IMG/VR virus record: IMGVR_UViG_3300035666_000199
Coordinates: 1 to 20,417 of that record
Origin: a virus
Reading direction: 5' to 3' (one strand)
DNA: 20,417 nt
Below are positions 1 through 7,916 of this stretch, piece by piece. The position numbers and the translations under genes were made by a program. The notes beneath the pieces were generated by a model, which saw nothing but the letters and a program-made list of their open reading frames with translations, did not search any database and was not told the DNA's origin. Numbering within the stretch: position 1 is the first letter of the stretch; every line of letters begins with the position of its first letter.

Positions 1-446
1 CAAGGTGCTGTACCTTTAACAAATCTAGTAGCCTTTCCACCTTCAGTTAAATTCAAATTAATTTTAGCTTGAGTTTCAGGGGTATGCTTAGTTCCAATCT
101 TTTTAGCACTAATCTTTGCTTTTGTTTCTTCACTTAAATTTTTACCAAGATTCCATTTTGTTAATGGAGGTTTACCACCACCCTCTACAAGATTCCATCC
201 AATTTGCTTTTTTGCCCTTAATTTAATTTCCATTGCCAAACAATAAGATTCGTCAGCAATGATTAATACTTGTTTAATTAAATTATCCCATCCGTATTTT
301 TTAATGGCATTTTTTAAATGAATATTAGAAGGTCTGTTTTTGTGGCACTCAAAACGCTTTTTAATGTTATTGCTAATACCTATGTAACCTTGCGTAAACA
401 TATCCGTATGTTCAGGATGATGTATCCAATACACAGCGCAGGACAT
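1..446 (-). CDS. GIY-YIG homing endonuclease, C-terminus cut by window edge
   Basis: Reading leftward from the ATG at 446 gives 148 codons without a stop. The N-terminus has the GIY-YIG nuclease core: VYWI at residues 5-8, GYIGIS at 20-25, Arg31 in KKRF, the metal-binding Glu73 in AMEIKLR, and Asn85 in GWNLVEGG. From about residue 100 a NUMOD3-type DNA-binding module follows (LSEETKAKIS, then HTPETQAKI). This layout is typical of phage homing endonucleases, which nick or cut an allele lacking the insertion so that the gene copies itself. The start ATG overlaps the stop of an 11-codon reading frame that resembles a tail fibre start (TAATG), so translation may be coupled. No strong Shine-Dalgarno is visible. 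The 3' end lies outside the window, so whether an intron or more fibre sequence follows cannot be seen. Confidence 0.85.
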   Translation of the reverse strand, partial: MSCAVYWIHHPEHTDMFTQGYIGISNNIKKRFECHKNRPSNIHLKNAIKKYGWDNLIKQVLIIADESYCLAMEIKLRAKKQIGWNLVEGGGKPPLTKWNLGKNLSEETKAKISAKKIGTKHTPETQAKINLNLTEGGKATRFVKGTAP

Positions 447-481
447 TATTTAGTGTTCCCAGCTATAATTACACCCGACAT
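446..481 (-). pseudogene. Stub of a tail fibre gene start, interrupted by the endonuclease
   Basis: Immediately after the S74 fibre gene an ATG at 481 opens a frame encoding MSGVIIAGNTK and stopping at 446. The first ten residues match the opening I know from many phage fibre or tail proteins (MSG-[VIL]-[IV]-[IL]-A-G-[ND]-T-S-G). The frame breaks after the Thr codon, where the endonuclease gene begins. I infer that the endonuclease gene was inserted close to the start of a third fibre gene. A chance 11-codon frame is the alternative. The downstream half of the fibre gene would have to be outside the window. Confidence 0.35.
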
Positions 482-482
482 A

Positions 483-1538
483 TTATTTAACTCCTTCTAG
501 TGCTTCTAATCTTGAGGTTAGGTTGATGATGAGTGCTTGTTGTTCTTGGATTGCAGCAGTTAATAATGGAATTAAAGCAGATTTATCTACCATTTGATAA
601 ACAGGAACTGTACGAGTACCCATTACAGCCTCTACTGCTGGTGTAACTTCGTTGCCTTCTTCGTCTAATACAGCAGGTATAGCTGGGCTTACTTGGTATT
701 CTTCTTCTTTAGTAGCGTCTTTTTCACCTGTTACAGCACTAGGAATTACTTCTTGAAGTTCATGTGCTACAAAGAAATCAATGTCTTCACTTGCCCCATT
801 CATACGACCAGTACAAGGTTTTAATAAAGCTACTTTACCTAAAGCATTTTCAACAGCACCTTTTACAATTTTAGCTCGGTAATCAGAAGTTGTGTTGTAA
901 ACAGTTAAACCACCTGCTCGGTTATATGTAATTGAACCTCTTACTGTTCCAGCACCCGCCTCAGTAGCAAATTGAGTAAATAAATTATTTCCTGATGTAG
1001 ATTGATTGACTATATAAACAGTTGAATCAGTAGCACCACCGCCATTTGCAAACACTCCTGCGTTTGTTGGACCAGAAACAGCAACAGTTAGCTTTTCGCT
1101 ACTTGCAACAATTGCACCAGTAGTACCTACTCTTAAATTCCCACTAGCATCTAATGTCATTGCTTGGGTAAAGGTAATAGCGTTACCTGCTGTGCCTGAT
1201 GGAGCATTAAACCATTGGTGCTGACCTTGATATTGCTGGTAAAATGAGGCATACTCAGTTGTTATGTATTTAAATGCTCCTGCATTACTGGAATCATACG
1301 CATTTTGAAACAATCCTAAATTAGTTTGACCGTAGCTTGTCAATGACCCAGCATTACTCTGAAGCACTTTATATGAACTGCCCCATCCACTAGGAGTTAC
1401 ACCTACGCCAACATTCTGTGAGGCATTAATAGTAAGCGCAGTTGTCCCTGCCGTCTGTATGTTTAAGATACCAGTATTATCTGCTGTGGTAATTACACCA
1501 CCTACACCAGCAGTTGAGGCATTTATCGTTGAAGCCAT
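483..1538 (-). CDS. Tail fibre/spike protein with C-terminal S74-type intramolecular chaperone
   Basis: The 351-residue protein starts with a low-complexity, Ala/Thr/Gly-rich fibre segment (ITTADNTGILNIQTAGTTAL near residue 16) and ends with a Peptidase_S74-like chaperone of endosialidase type. The auto-cleavage region is TTSDYRAK, with candidate catalytic Ser218 and Lys223. Then come FFVAHELQEVIPSAV (about 255-269), replacing the usual GFIAQEVQEV form, and a closing heptad-like helix (VDKSALIPLLTAAIQEQQAL, then SRLEALEG). In this family the chaperone trimerises the fibre and then cuts itself off. An insert of about 45 residues with Pro/Glu-rich repeats lies between 270 and 315. The Shine-Dalgarno AAGGA sits seven bases before the ATG. 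The gene follows the long fibre gene with a 10-base gap and is the likely receptor-binding or accessory fibre. Confidence 0.85.
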   Translation of the reverse strand: MASTINASTAGVGGVITTADNTGILNIQTAGTTALTINASQNVGVGVTPSGWGSSYKVLQSNAGSLTSYGQTNLGLFQNAYDSSNAGAFKYITTEYASFYQQYQGQHQWFNAPSGTAGNAITFTQAMTLDASGNLRVGTTGAIVASSEKLTVAVSGPTNAGVFANGGGATDSTVYIVNQSTSGNNLFTQFATEAGAGTVRGSITYNRAGGLTVYNTTSDYRAKIVKGAVENALGKVALLKPCTGRMNGASEDIDFFVAHELQEVIPSAVTGEKDATKEEEYQVSPAIPAVLDEEGNEVTPAVEAVMGTRTVPVYQMVDKSALIPLLTAAIQEQQALIINLTSRLEALEGVK

Positions 1539-1548
1539 ATTTTTTCCT

Positions 1549-3627
1549 TTATAAAACTACCCATCTTGAGCCACTAGGCACGGTTACCGTTACACCACTT
1601 GCTATCGTTACTGCACCCACAGAACTAGCTGAGTAGCCTGAAGGGATGGTATAGCTTGCACCAATTGTCATGTTGTTTATTACTAACCCATTTGTTGCTG
1701 ATACTACTGAACCTGTTACCGCAGCCGTTGCTGTTAAGTTAGTTGAGGTAACTGAAGTCAAGCCAGCTAGTGTAGTAGAGCTACTGCCTAAGCTGATTGC
1801 TGTCGTACCTACCGTTACAGCAGAGTTAGTTAGCTGACTGTTACCAATGCCACCTAGTGTGCCACCTAGTGTTAGGTTGCCTGAGCTAGTGACTGTGCCT
1901 GTTAGCGTAATACCATTGACTGTGCCTGTACCGCCTACGCTAGTTACAGTGCCTAATCCTTTACCGTTAAAGGTATTCCAATCTGTGCTAGACAAGTAGC
2001 CATCTGTGCTTGTAGTAGCCTGGCTAATGCTGATAGCAGGTGTAGCACCACCACTAGACACGACAGGAGCTGTGCCTGTTACGCTGGTCACTGTACCCGT
2101 TGTAGGTGTTGTCCATGTTGGAGTATTGCCTGTGCCAGCAGATGTTAATACTTGACCACTTGTGCCTTGCGACCCATCAAAGCTAGTAGTGCCTGTTACG
2201 CTTAGATTTACCGTGCCTAAGTTTCTGCCAAAAAAACCATCACGCCAATTTCTACCATTTGTGCCTATGTCTTTTGCATTGTTAGTTGCTGGCTCTAAAT
2301 CAGTAGTAATACGAGCATTAACAGCTAGGCTATCAGCATTTGAACCGCCCAAAGTAGTGTCATCATTAACAATTATATTTGTTGCAGTTAAAGTGTTTAC
2401 GCCAGTTACATTATTAGAGTCATCAATAATAACGCCTGAGTTTTGTATTAACTTGCCTGTGGTCAAATTATAACGAGCCACAGCGTTATCTGTAGCACTT
2501 GCAGGGCCTACTACATCACCACCTAATGAAGGAGATGTGTTTGTGATTGTAAAGTTAGGGTATGTGCCGCTTGTGCTTATGCCTGTGCCAGCCGTTAAAG
2601 CAACTACTTGGTCAGGCGCTGTGTTGTTAATGGTAAAGTTGGGATATGTCCCAGTTACATCAATAGCCGTACCGTCTGTTAAAGCTACAGTTTGGTCAGG
2701 CGCAGAGTTAGTAATTACACCTGTGCCGCTATCGTAGCTTATGCCTGTGCCAGCGCTTACTGATGCCCTAGCCTTGGCTGTCGTAAAGTATTCGTTAGTG
2801 CCTTCTGCTATGTCTGTAGTAGTTAGCACCACAGTGCCTGTTAAACCGTTTACAGAGGTCACAGCGTCAGTGTTGTCTATCTTTTCCCATACAGAGCCGT
2901 TAAACACAGCCCAATCGCCTACTTTCCAATCGGTAATGCCATTTAGGTTAGTAGAGCCAGCAACTGACACGACATAGTAAAAGCCTTTAGTGCCAGCAGA
3001 GCTAGTCAATGTAGGCGTGTTAGTAGATGCGTTCCATGTGCCTTGGTAGTTTAAGTCACCCATCTGTGGGATTTGACTTGTTGGCACTTTACCACCAGCG
3101 TCTAGTGTTGCTACACCGTTAGCAGAGCCAGCGTCTAAATAGGCAGCAGTGCCTAAGTCACCTGGTTGTATAGCAGTGTCAGCCAATGTACCTTGAGCAG
3201 CAGTAGCAAAGCTAGAAGCGTTATAGCCACTATCCTTGATTAGCTTGCCTGTGGTCATGTTGAACGCAGCAAAGTTGTTGGCTACAGCACTAGCAGGGCC
3301 AGTTACATCACCAGCACTCAATAACACAGCTTCTGATGGTAGGTCTAGGAATATATCCTTGTCACCGCTACCAAAGTAGACCAATGCACCACCGTTAGAT
3401 GATGACAATACTGTGTCGCGAGAGATGTAGTTACCTGCTGATACATAAGTACCAACACCCACTTCCCACTCGTTGTTTGTATTGTCTACAATCGTGTAGT
3501 AGGTAGTAGAACCATTGCCGATTACGGAGAATGGTTGATAGTTTGCTTGAGCGCCAGTTAATGCAGCGTTCCCTGTACCAGCGACAGTAGTCGTTTCTAA
3601 TACTCTATCCGCTAGGACTAATGCCAT
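1549..3627 (-). CDS. Long repetitive tail fibre protein
   Basis: The 692-residue protein has a virion-attachment-like N-terminus (MALVLADRVLETTTVAGTGN; then NEWEVGVGTYVSAGNYISRD at 52-71) common to phage fibres, followed by fibrous Gly/Thr/Ser/Val-rich repeats. Two modules recur: GDV[TV]GPASA...TTGKLI..SG at about 106-134 and 370-398, and a 28-residue tandem repeat at 309-364. STDGYLSSTDWNTFNGKG at 540-557 and the ending VTVPSGSRWVVL are also standard fibre motifs. There is no chaperone or enzyme domain. Its ATG overlaps the portal stop (TAATG), which implies translational coupling. A fibre gene placed directly behind the portal gene is unusual. Fast change in this gene would alter host range. 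Confidence 0.85.
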   Translation of the reverse strand: MALVLADRVLETTTVAGTGNAALTGAQANYQPFSVIGNGSTTYYTIVDNTNNEWEVGVGTYVSAGNYISRDTVLSSSNGGALVYFGSGDKDIFLDLPSEAVLLSAGDVTGPASAVANNFAAFNMTTGKLIKDSGYNASSFATAAQGTLADTAIQPGDLGTAAYLDAGSANGVATLDAGGKVPTSQIPQMGDLNYQGTWNASTNTPTLTSSAGTKGFYYVVSVAGSTNLNGITDWKVGDWAVFNGSVWEKIDNTDAVTSVNGLTGTVVLTTTDIAEGTNEYFTTAKARASVSAGTGISYDSGTGVITNSAPDQTVALTDGTAIDVTGTYPNFTINNTAPDQVVALTAGTGISTSGTYPNFTITNTSPSLGGDVVGPASATDNAVARYNLTTGKLIQNSGVIIDDSNNVTGVNTLTATNIIVNDDTTLGGSNADSLAVNARITTDLEPATNNAKDIGTNGRNWRDGFFGRNLGTVNLSVTGTTSFDGSQGTSGQVLTSAGTGNTPTWTTPTTGTVTSVTGTAPVVSSGGATPAISISQATTSTDGYLSSTDWNTFNGKGLGTVTSVGGTGTVNGITLTGTVTSSGNLTLGGTLGGIGNSQLTNSAVTVGTTAISLGSSSTTLAGLTSVTSTNLTATAAVTGSVVSATNGLVINNMTIGASYTIPSGYSASSVGAVTIASGVTVTVPSGSRWVVL
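2536..2703 (-). repeat. Tandem 84-bp coding repeat in the tail fibre
   Basis: Two adjacent copies encode APDQ[TV]VALT.GT followed by GTYPNFTI.NT (residues 309-336 and 337-364 of the fibre). The protein copies agree at roughly three quarters of positions, and the DNA copies have diverged, so this is an old internal duplication of a fibre shaft unit. Confidence 0.7.
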
Positions 3628-5792
3628 TATGCCACCCCGACTATTTTACCGTCTGCGCCTCTTACCACTTGCTTAGGTTTAGTTAATTGTTGCACTAAGT
3701 TTTGATGAGCCATTTGTTGTTGCGTCAATAGGTCAGTGTTATGTTGAGCTTGTACGGCCACCATAGTAGCCATGTTGTTGTTAATAGCCTCAACCAAGCC
3801 TGATAACGCAGATGTAGGTTGCTCAATGCCACCAGGAGTGATTTCAGTAAGACCTTCTTGCTCTTTACCAGCGTTAATATCCAATGACTTAAGCTGTAAG
3901 TCTGTCTTAGCGTTAATCTCAGCCACAACCACCTTAGTTTGGTTATCTAAGTCAGCTTTGTATTTCTCAAACTCTAGCTTCTGACCTTCCAACTGCATAC
4001 GCATTTGCTCTAGTTGAGCTTCCATCTGCATTTTTTGTTGTTCAGCCTGGGCTTTAATCATTTCAGGGTCTGGAGCTGGTGGTTGTGGGTTAGCAGCTGC
4101 TTGCATTTGTTTTTCTTTCTCTGCATCAGCAAATGTATCAAACTCACCCTCAAGCGTACGACCAACACGGAAGCCTTGGACACCGAACTTGAGCAAGTCC
4201 ATCAACAATGGAGTCAATTCAGGCACAGCTTGAGCGCCTTGTATAGCTTTCTCGATAAACGAGCTTGTAGCTTGTAAGAATTCTACACGGTCTTGCTTCT
4301 CTTGGGCTTCATCAGCGTAAAGCATGGAGTCAGTAGCAATCTCAATGCGGAATGTACGCATAGGACTGTCTTTTAGCAACTCAATAGCTTGTGGCACTAA
4401 CTGTTGGTCTGTTTGACTTAACAACTCAGCACCACCAATCTTCATAATGGTTTCAGGTTGGAAGTGTTGGCAGATAATCTGTGCTTTAATCTTAAGTATT
4501 TGTGAGGCAAAACGAGCAACCTCGTCTTGGTAAGTCTTAAGACGCAATGTAGCGTACTGGCCCTTGATTTGTTGAGCAGTAGCTGTTTCGTTAGCGTTGC
4601 TTGCACCACGAACAATGTCAGAGATACCTGTAATGTCGTAGATTTGTTGCTTAACTTGACCCATAGCCATGTAAGCCATGTTCAATGCGTTAGCAATAGG
4701 TGTTAGGTCAACGAACTCTACAGCACCACCCAATCCACCTTTTTCAGCAAAGGCAGCGTAGTTCTTAACAGGGATAAGTGTATTGTTGTCACCCTCTGTG
4801 AATAGACGGCCAAGGTCAGCATTTGCTGCGTCATAGAAGCCACGAACCTTCATGGCATCCACTAGACCCTTAATACGGTCTGATAGCGTGTCTAGCTCGT
4901 TAGCTTGGTCTTGGTATAGAGTGAAGTCAGGAACTGGTACAAGTGACTCATTGGTCAATGTAGAGAATATAGGCTCTGGACATGGGAAAAACTCCTCTAA
5001 CTGCAATGGGTCTTCACGCTTGTCTAGTATCTTGCCCATGGATTTACTAATCCAATAGACGCACTTTTCTTCTTTGTCCCATACCTCGTAGATTAGACCA
5101 CGCTTAGTAACACCTTCGGTCATCTTAGTGCGAGGCTCATCAGGTGAAGCGTCTAACGGTATTCTTTTCCACAAGTCATCAAACTTGTCTTCAGGGAAGC
5201 GCTCTTTAAGCATTTGGCGAGTCATGTAGACTTTACGCCATACGCAAGATACCTCATCCCATGTCCTGGCAGAGTTATGACCGAAGTCACGCCAATGCAC
5301 ATAGTCTACTGGTGTTTGCTCAATGTCTAGGTATTCAGATACGGAGTCACTGTCTAGCTCGTCTTCAGACACAAAGGTGTCATCTGTTTCAATGATAGGC
5401 TCGTAGCGTATCCATGATGTGCCACGACCACCTAGGAATCGGTCATAGACGCATGAGTTAAGAGAGTGGTAGAAGTCCTCTGTATTGCTTATCTCAAAGT
5501 CTAAGGCACGCTCTAGCAACATAGACGCAACACGGGCAACAGGGTCACTGTCCTTGTGTCTGCGTGACACATCGGGTTTAGGCATACGGCTAAAGGTTGC
5601 AGCCTTCAGAGTCTGTACATTAGCCCACAAGATGTTGTAGTGAGATTGAGCCGTAGTTGTTGTACGGTCATCACGGTAGCGTTTGAGAATCTTCTCTACA
5701 CGACCTTCCCACTTAGCAAACTCCTTGTCGTATTGGCTAAACATATCAAGGTATGTTTGTACCTCTGACATTATTTGCGAAACTTTAGCCAT
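3627..5792 (-). CDS. Portal protein, P22-type
   Basis: The 721 residues match the size of the P22 portal (725). The N-terminus has the typical order: an acidic and basic helix region (YDKEFAKWEGRVEKILKRYR), a segment on sampling the genome entry ring (ILWANVQTLKAATFSRMPKPDV, given here as its parts), and VARVASMLLERALDF. The centre carries WRDFGHNSARTWDEV (about 166-180) and QIYDITGISDIVRG (about 386-399), both hallmarks of this portal group. From about 575 a Gln/Glu/Met-rich coiled coil (EQQKMQMEAQLEQMRMQLEG) replaces the P22 barrel and crown. The portal forms the dodecameric ring through which terminase loads DNA. It follows the terminase and a 91-residue gene, with Shine-Dalgarno AAGGA before the ATG. 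Confidence 0.92.
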   Translation of the reverse strand: MAKVSQIMSEVQTYLDMFSQYDKEFAKWEGRVEKILKRYRDDRTTTTAQSHYNILWANVQTLKAATFSRMPKPDVSRRHKDSDPVARVASMLLERALDFEISNTEDFYHSLNSCVYDRFLGGRGTSWIRYEPIIETDDTFVSEDELDSDSVSEYLDIEQTPVDYVHWRDFGHNSARTWDEVSCVWRKVYMTRQMLKERFPEDKFDDLWKRIPLDASPDEPRTKMTEGVTKRGLIYEVWDKEEKCVYWISKSMGKILDKREDPLQLEEFFPCPEPIFSTLTNESLVPVPDFTLYQDQANELDTLSDRIKGLVDAMKVRGFYDAANADLGRLFTEGDNNTLIPVKNYAAFAEKGGLGGAVEFVDLTPIANALNMAYMAMGQVKQQIYDITGISDIVRGASNANETATAQQIKGQYATLRLKTYQDEVARFASQILKIKAQIICQHFQPETIMKIGGAELLSQTDQQLVPQAIELLKDSPMRTFRIEIATDSMLYADEAQEKQDRVEFLQATSSFIEKAIQGAQAVPELTPLLMDLLKFGVQGFRVGRTLEGEFDTFADAEKEKQMQAAANPQPPAPDPEMIKAQAEQQKMQMEAQLEQMRMQLEGQKLEFEKYKADLDNQTKVVVAEINAKTDLQLKSLDINAGKEQEGLTEITPGGIEQPTSALSGLVEAINNNMATMVAVQAQHNTDLLTQQQMAHQNLVQQLTKPKQVVRGADGKIVGVA

Positions 5793-5801
5793 GAATAATC
5801 C

Positions 5802-6077
5802 TTAAGCGTAAATTACTGTAGCGTCTAATGTGCCACTTACAACAATATACAAACCATTTACGGCTGCGGCAGGTATTGTGTACCATGTGCCAGCAGTAGC
5901 TGATACTGTGCCTGTGATTTGTGCTGAGGTTGTAGTTGTCGCTGAATCATAGATAGTAAATGTACCTGATGATGATGATGTTACAAACACGCCCAATAGC
6001 TTAGTGGCAATAGGTGATACATTGCCTGTTGCTGAAATGCGTTTATATCCACCTACATAATTAGCAATACCGCTCAT
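5802..6077 (-). CDS. Small beta-rich virion-type protein of unknown function
   Basis: The 91-residue protein is Thr/Ser/Ala/Gly-rich with an expected beta-sandwich pattern: KLLGVFVTSSSSGTFTIYDS (26-45), then AGTWYTIPAAAVNGLYIVVS and DATVIYA at the end. I recognise this as a small family often found beside terminase and portal genes in podovirus-like phages, where no function is assigned. A minor head or neck component is plausible. It lies between terminase and portal with gaps of 2 and 9 bases and has the Shine-Dalgarno AAAGGA before its ATG. A run of TCA/ATC-type codons gives the Ser tract. Confidence 0.7.
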   Translation of the reverse strand: MSGIANYVGGYKRISATGNVSPIATKLLGVFVTSSSSGTFTIYDSATTTTSAQITGTVSATAGTWYTIPAAAVNGLYIVVSGTLDATVIYA

Positions 6078-6079
6078 AG

Positions 6080-7423
6080 TTAAATCCTTTTAGGTTGTTT
6101 ATTAGGCTGTTTAGCCCATAGTTCATTTAGAGTTACATCTGTCTGTCCGACATGGATGCCACGAATTGGTTTATCATCCACCTTGGGAACTTCCACAAAC
6201 TCTTGCATAACTTGACAGCCGTAAGCAAAAGCATCGCTAGGGTGAGAAGCCCAATTATGATTTGGCTCCCTACTAAATACATTATTAACTTCATCATATA
6301 CATATTCCCAAGCTCTTAAGCCTTCTAACCCGTCATCACAAAGTGTTTCGTTAAATGAACAGCGTTGAATAACCAATCGTGCAGCATTGATTTGGTCTTG
6401 CTTTTTAGATTGTGGTACTACTGCTACCTTGTCAGGGCCAAAGTAGTCAACAAACCGCTCCATAGTTGTATGGCGTGATTGGAATGTCTTTGCCCTAGCA
6501 TCGTGAGGTAGCCATATCTTGCCAAGCTTACCAAACTTCAAGATGTTTTCTTTAATGCGTGGTATCCACTCGTCAGCATCTAGACCTGTATCGGCATCGT
6601 ACTGTAGCAACTTAAAGCCACCAGGGACTCGTTGCCAATACCAGAAGCTTGCAGTATCTCTAAAGCCTAAGTCAGCACTAATCTCAATAGGATGTGCAAA
6701 CTCATCGTAGACCACATCATTGTTGATGCGACCTTCTCTCTGTGCTTGATTTACAAACCTAGCTAAGATTGCGCCTTGTGACGAACCGTATGACCCGTTC
6801 CATATATGCTCAGCTCTATCAGGGTCATTAGCAAAATCAAACTCCATCTCGTCCTTTAGGACTTTAGGGAACCATGGGTTGTCGTACCAGTTAGCTTGAA
6901 TAACAATTGATTTGGGTGGTGGATTCTTTCTAAACAGCATATCCACAGGGTCAGTCTTGTAGCGAGGATTCCAACTAAATAGAATCTCTGAATTCTCTTT
7001 ACGCAATGTAGGTCGCAATAGCTCTAAGCTGTATGCGCTGAATGTTTGGGCTTCTTCTACCCATGCCCTGTCAAAGCCTTCTAATGACTTAATAGAGTCA
7101 GCGGTATGGTTTTGCATACCTTGAAAGATAATGATGCCATCACCGTACTTAGATTTAATCTTAGCGTCCTGGATGTCAAAGTACCAACCAGCGTTCATGC
7201 TCTCAATCTTTTGCTCAATCAATCTCTTTACTGATTGGCCTAATGACTTCTGTATCTCACGGACACAGACTGTAGACTCGTTAGGATTGGCTATATGTCT
7301 TTCTACTACATACTCACCAAAGAAGTGTGACTTACCTGAGCCTCGACCACCATGGACAGCTTTATAACGAGCGTCCGCTAATAATGGTACAGCCCAGCGT
7401 GGAGTTGATATGTTCAACTTCAT
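6080..7423 (-). CDS. terL: Terminase large subunit (packaging ATPase and nuclease)
   Basis: The 447-residue protein is a Terminase_3 (PBSX-type) large subunit. The ATPase has the Walker A motif GGRGSGKS at 25-32, Walker B with catalytic glutamate in RAWVEEA (119-125), and the coupling motif ILFSWNP at 147-152. The C-terminal RNase H-like nuclease has its acidic residues at Asp251 (ISADLGFRDT), Asp308 (LPHDARAKT) and Asp398 (HPSDAFAYG). It pumps DNA through the portal and cuts the concatemer. Length is normal for the family. The ATG overlaps the small subunit stop (ATGA), so the pair is translationally coupled. Confidence 0.95.
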   Translation of the reverse strand: MKLNISTPRWAVPLLADARYKAVHGGRGSGKSHFFGEYVVERHIANPNESTVCVREIQKSLGQSVKRLIEQKIESMNAGWYFDIQDAKIKSKYGDGIIIFQGMQNHTADSIKSLEGFDRAWVEEAQTFSAYSLELLRPTLRKENSEILFSWNPRYKTDPVDMLFRKNPPPKSIVIQANWYDNPWFPKVLKDEMEFDFANDPDRAEHIWNGSYGSSQGAILARFVNQAQREGRINNDVVYDEFAHPIEISADLGFRDTASFWYWQRVPGGFKLLQYDADTGLDADEWIPRIKENILKFGKLGKIWLPHDARAKTFQSRHTTMERFVDYFGPDKVAVVPQSKKQDQINAARLVIQRCSFNETLCDDGLEGLRAWEYVYDEVNNVFSREPNHNWASHPSDAFAYGCQVMQEFVEVPKVDDKPIRGIHVGQTDVTLNELWAKQPNKQPKRI

Positions 7424-7674
7424 TGTTTGTATGGGTCAACAATAACTCTCTCAATAGCCGTAATGGCTAATGGACTATCCTCATTACCTGTCACTTCAAC
7501 AGCTTTTAAGTCAGGCGCTACTTTCTTAAGTAGTATCTCTATGGCCCTCATCTGTGTAGGGCTTATCTCTAAATCCTCAAATATATGACTATTAAGGCGA
7601 TTTATGAGCATGCTGGTACGGATTTTCTCTTTCCAGCTATCTGATAATGTAGTCTTTCTTGTTCGTGCTGCCAT
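7420..7674 (-). CDS. terS: Terminase small subunit-like protein
   Basis: The 84-residue protein starts with a basic stretch (MAARTRKTTLSDSWKEKIRT) and continues with helices (LINRLNSHIFEDLEISPTQM, AIEILLKKVAPDLKAVE) that resemble short small terminase subunits, which bind the packaging site and present DNA to the large subunit. The assignment rests on this similarity and on its ATGA overlap with the large subunit gene. It is short for the family (usually 120-180), so it may be a reduced form. No clear Shine-Dalgarno precedes the ATG. It is the first gene of the leftward late module, lying about 70 bases after an intrinsic terminator. Confidence 0.75.
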   Translation of the reverse strand: MAARTRKTTLSDSWKEKIRTSMLINRLNSHIFEDLEISPTQMRAIEILLKKVAPDLKAVEVTGNEDSPLAITAIERVIVDPYKQ

Positions 7675-7741
7675 ATATGTTCATAAGAGTGGTCTTACGC
7701 CTCATAATAGAATAGATGGGCTACTTGCATAGCTTTCACCC

Positions 7742-7772
7742 AAAAAAATGGACTCTGTCTTTAGGAGAGTCC
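7742..7772 (-). terminator. Rho-independent terminator before the terminase genes
   Basis: On the minus strand GGACTCT and AGAGTCC form a perfect 7-bp stem around a 9-base loop (7750-7756 with 7766-7772), followed by A and seven T residues (7742-7748). It would stop leftward transcripts just before terS. Because it stands between the promoter candidate at 7825-7853 and the late genes, it fits a site for antitermination. Confidence 0.75.
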
Positions 7773-7824
7773 GAACCCAACGGAGATTAGGTTAAATGCT
7801 TGGTATATGAATCCTATAGACGCA

Positions 7825-7853
7825 ACTATACCTGCAGGCGTATATTACCACAA
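7825..7853 (-). promoter_or_regulatory. Candidate leftward late promoter
   Basis: TTGTGG (-35, 7848-7853) and TATAGT (-10, 7825-7830) are separated by 17 bases on the minus strand. The -35 matches the consensus at three of six positions and the -10 at five. A perfect 8-bp palindrome CCTGCAGG (7831-7838) touches the -10 box. Transcripts would start about 45 bases before the terminator at 7772. Call rests on sequence match only. Confidence 0.4.
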
Positions 7854-7859
7854 ACGAAC

Positions 7860-7890
7860 TTTACACGCAATGCTTTGTCTATGCTATAAT
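7860..7890 (+). promoter_or_regulatory. Promoter for the HTH+HNH gene
   Basis: TGCTATAAT (7882-7890) is a perfect extended -10 element. TTTACA (7860-7865) is a reasonable -35 at a slightly long 19-base spacing. The start point expected near 7897 lies after the upstream in-frame ATG at 7893, which supports ATG 7917 as the true start. It stands back to back with the leftward promoter candidate. Confidence 0.6.
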
Positions 7891-7916
7891 CAATGAATTG
7901 TCAATTAGGGGCTATT

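Noticed and set aside
1-446. Group I intron around the GIY-YIG gene
   Set aside because: The endonuclease frame begins at the junction itself, and no guide pairing to the upstream stub is seen. The 3' side is outside the window.
2162-2977. Three plus-strand open frames within the long fibre gene
   Set aside because: They are antisense shadows of the repetitive, Thr/Val-rich fibre codons, with no ribosome binding sites.
7773-7860. Possible tRNA in the gap before the HTH+HNH gene (GAATCC-like piece)
   Set aside because: No cloverleaf with acceptor, anticodon and T arms can be drawn. Promoter elements explain the region better.
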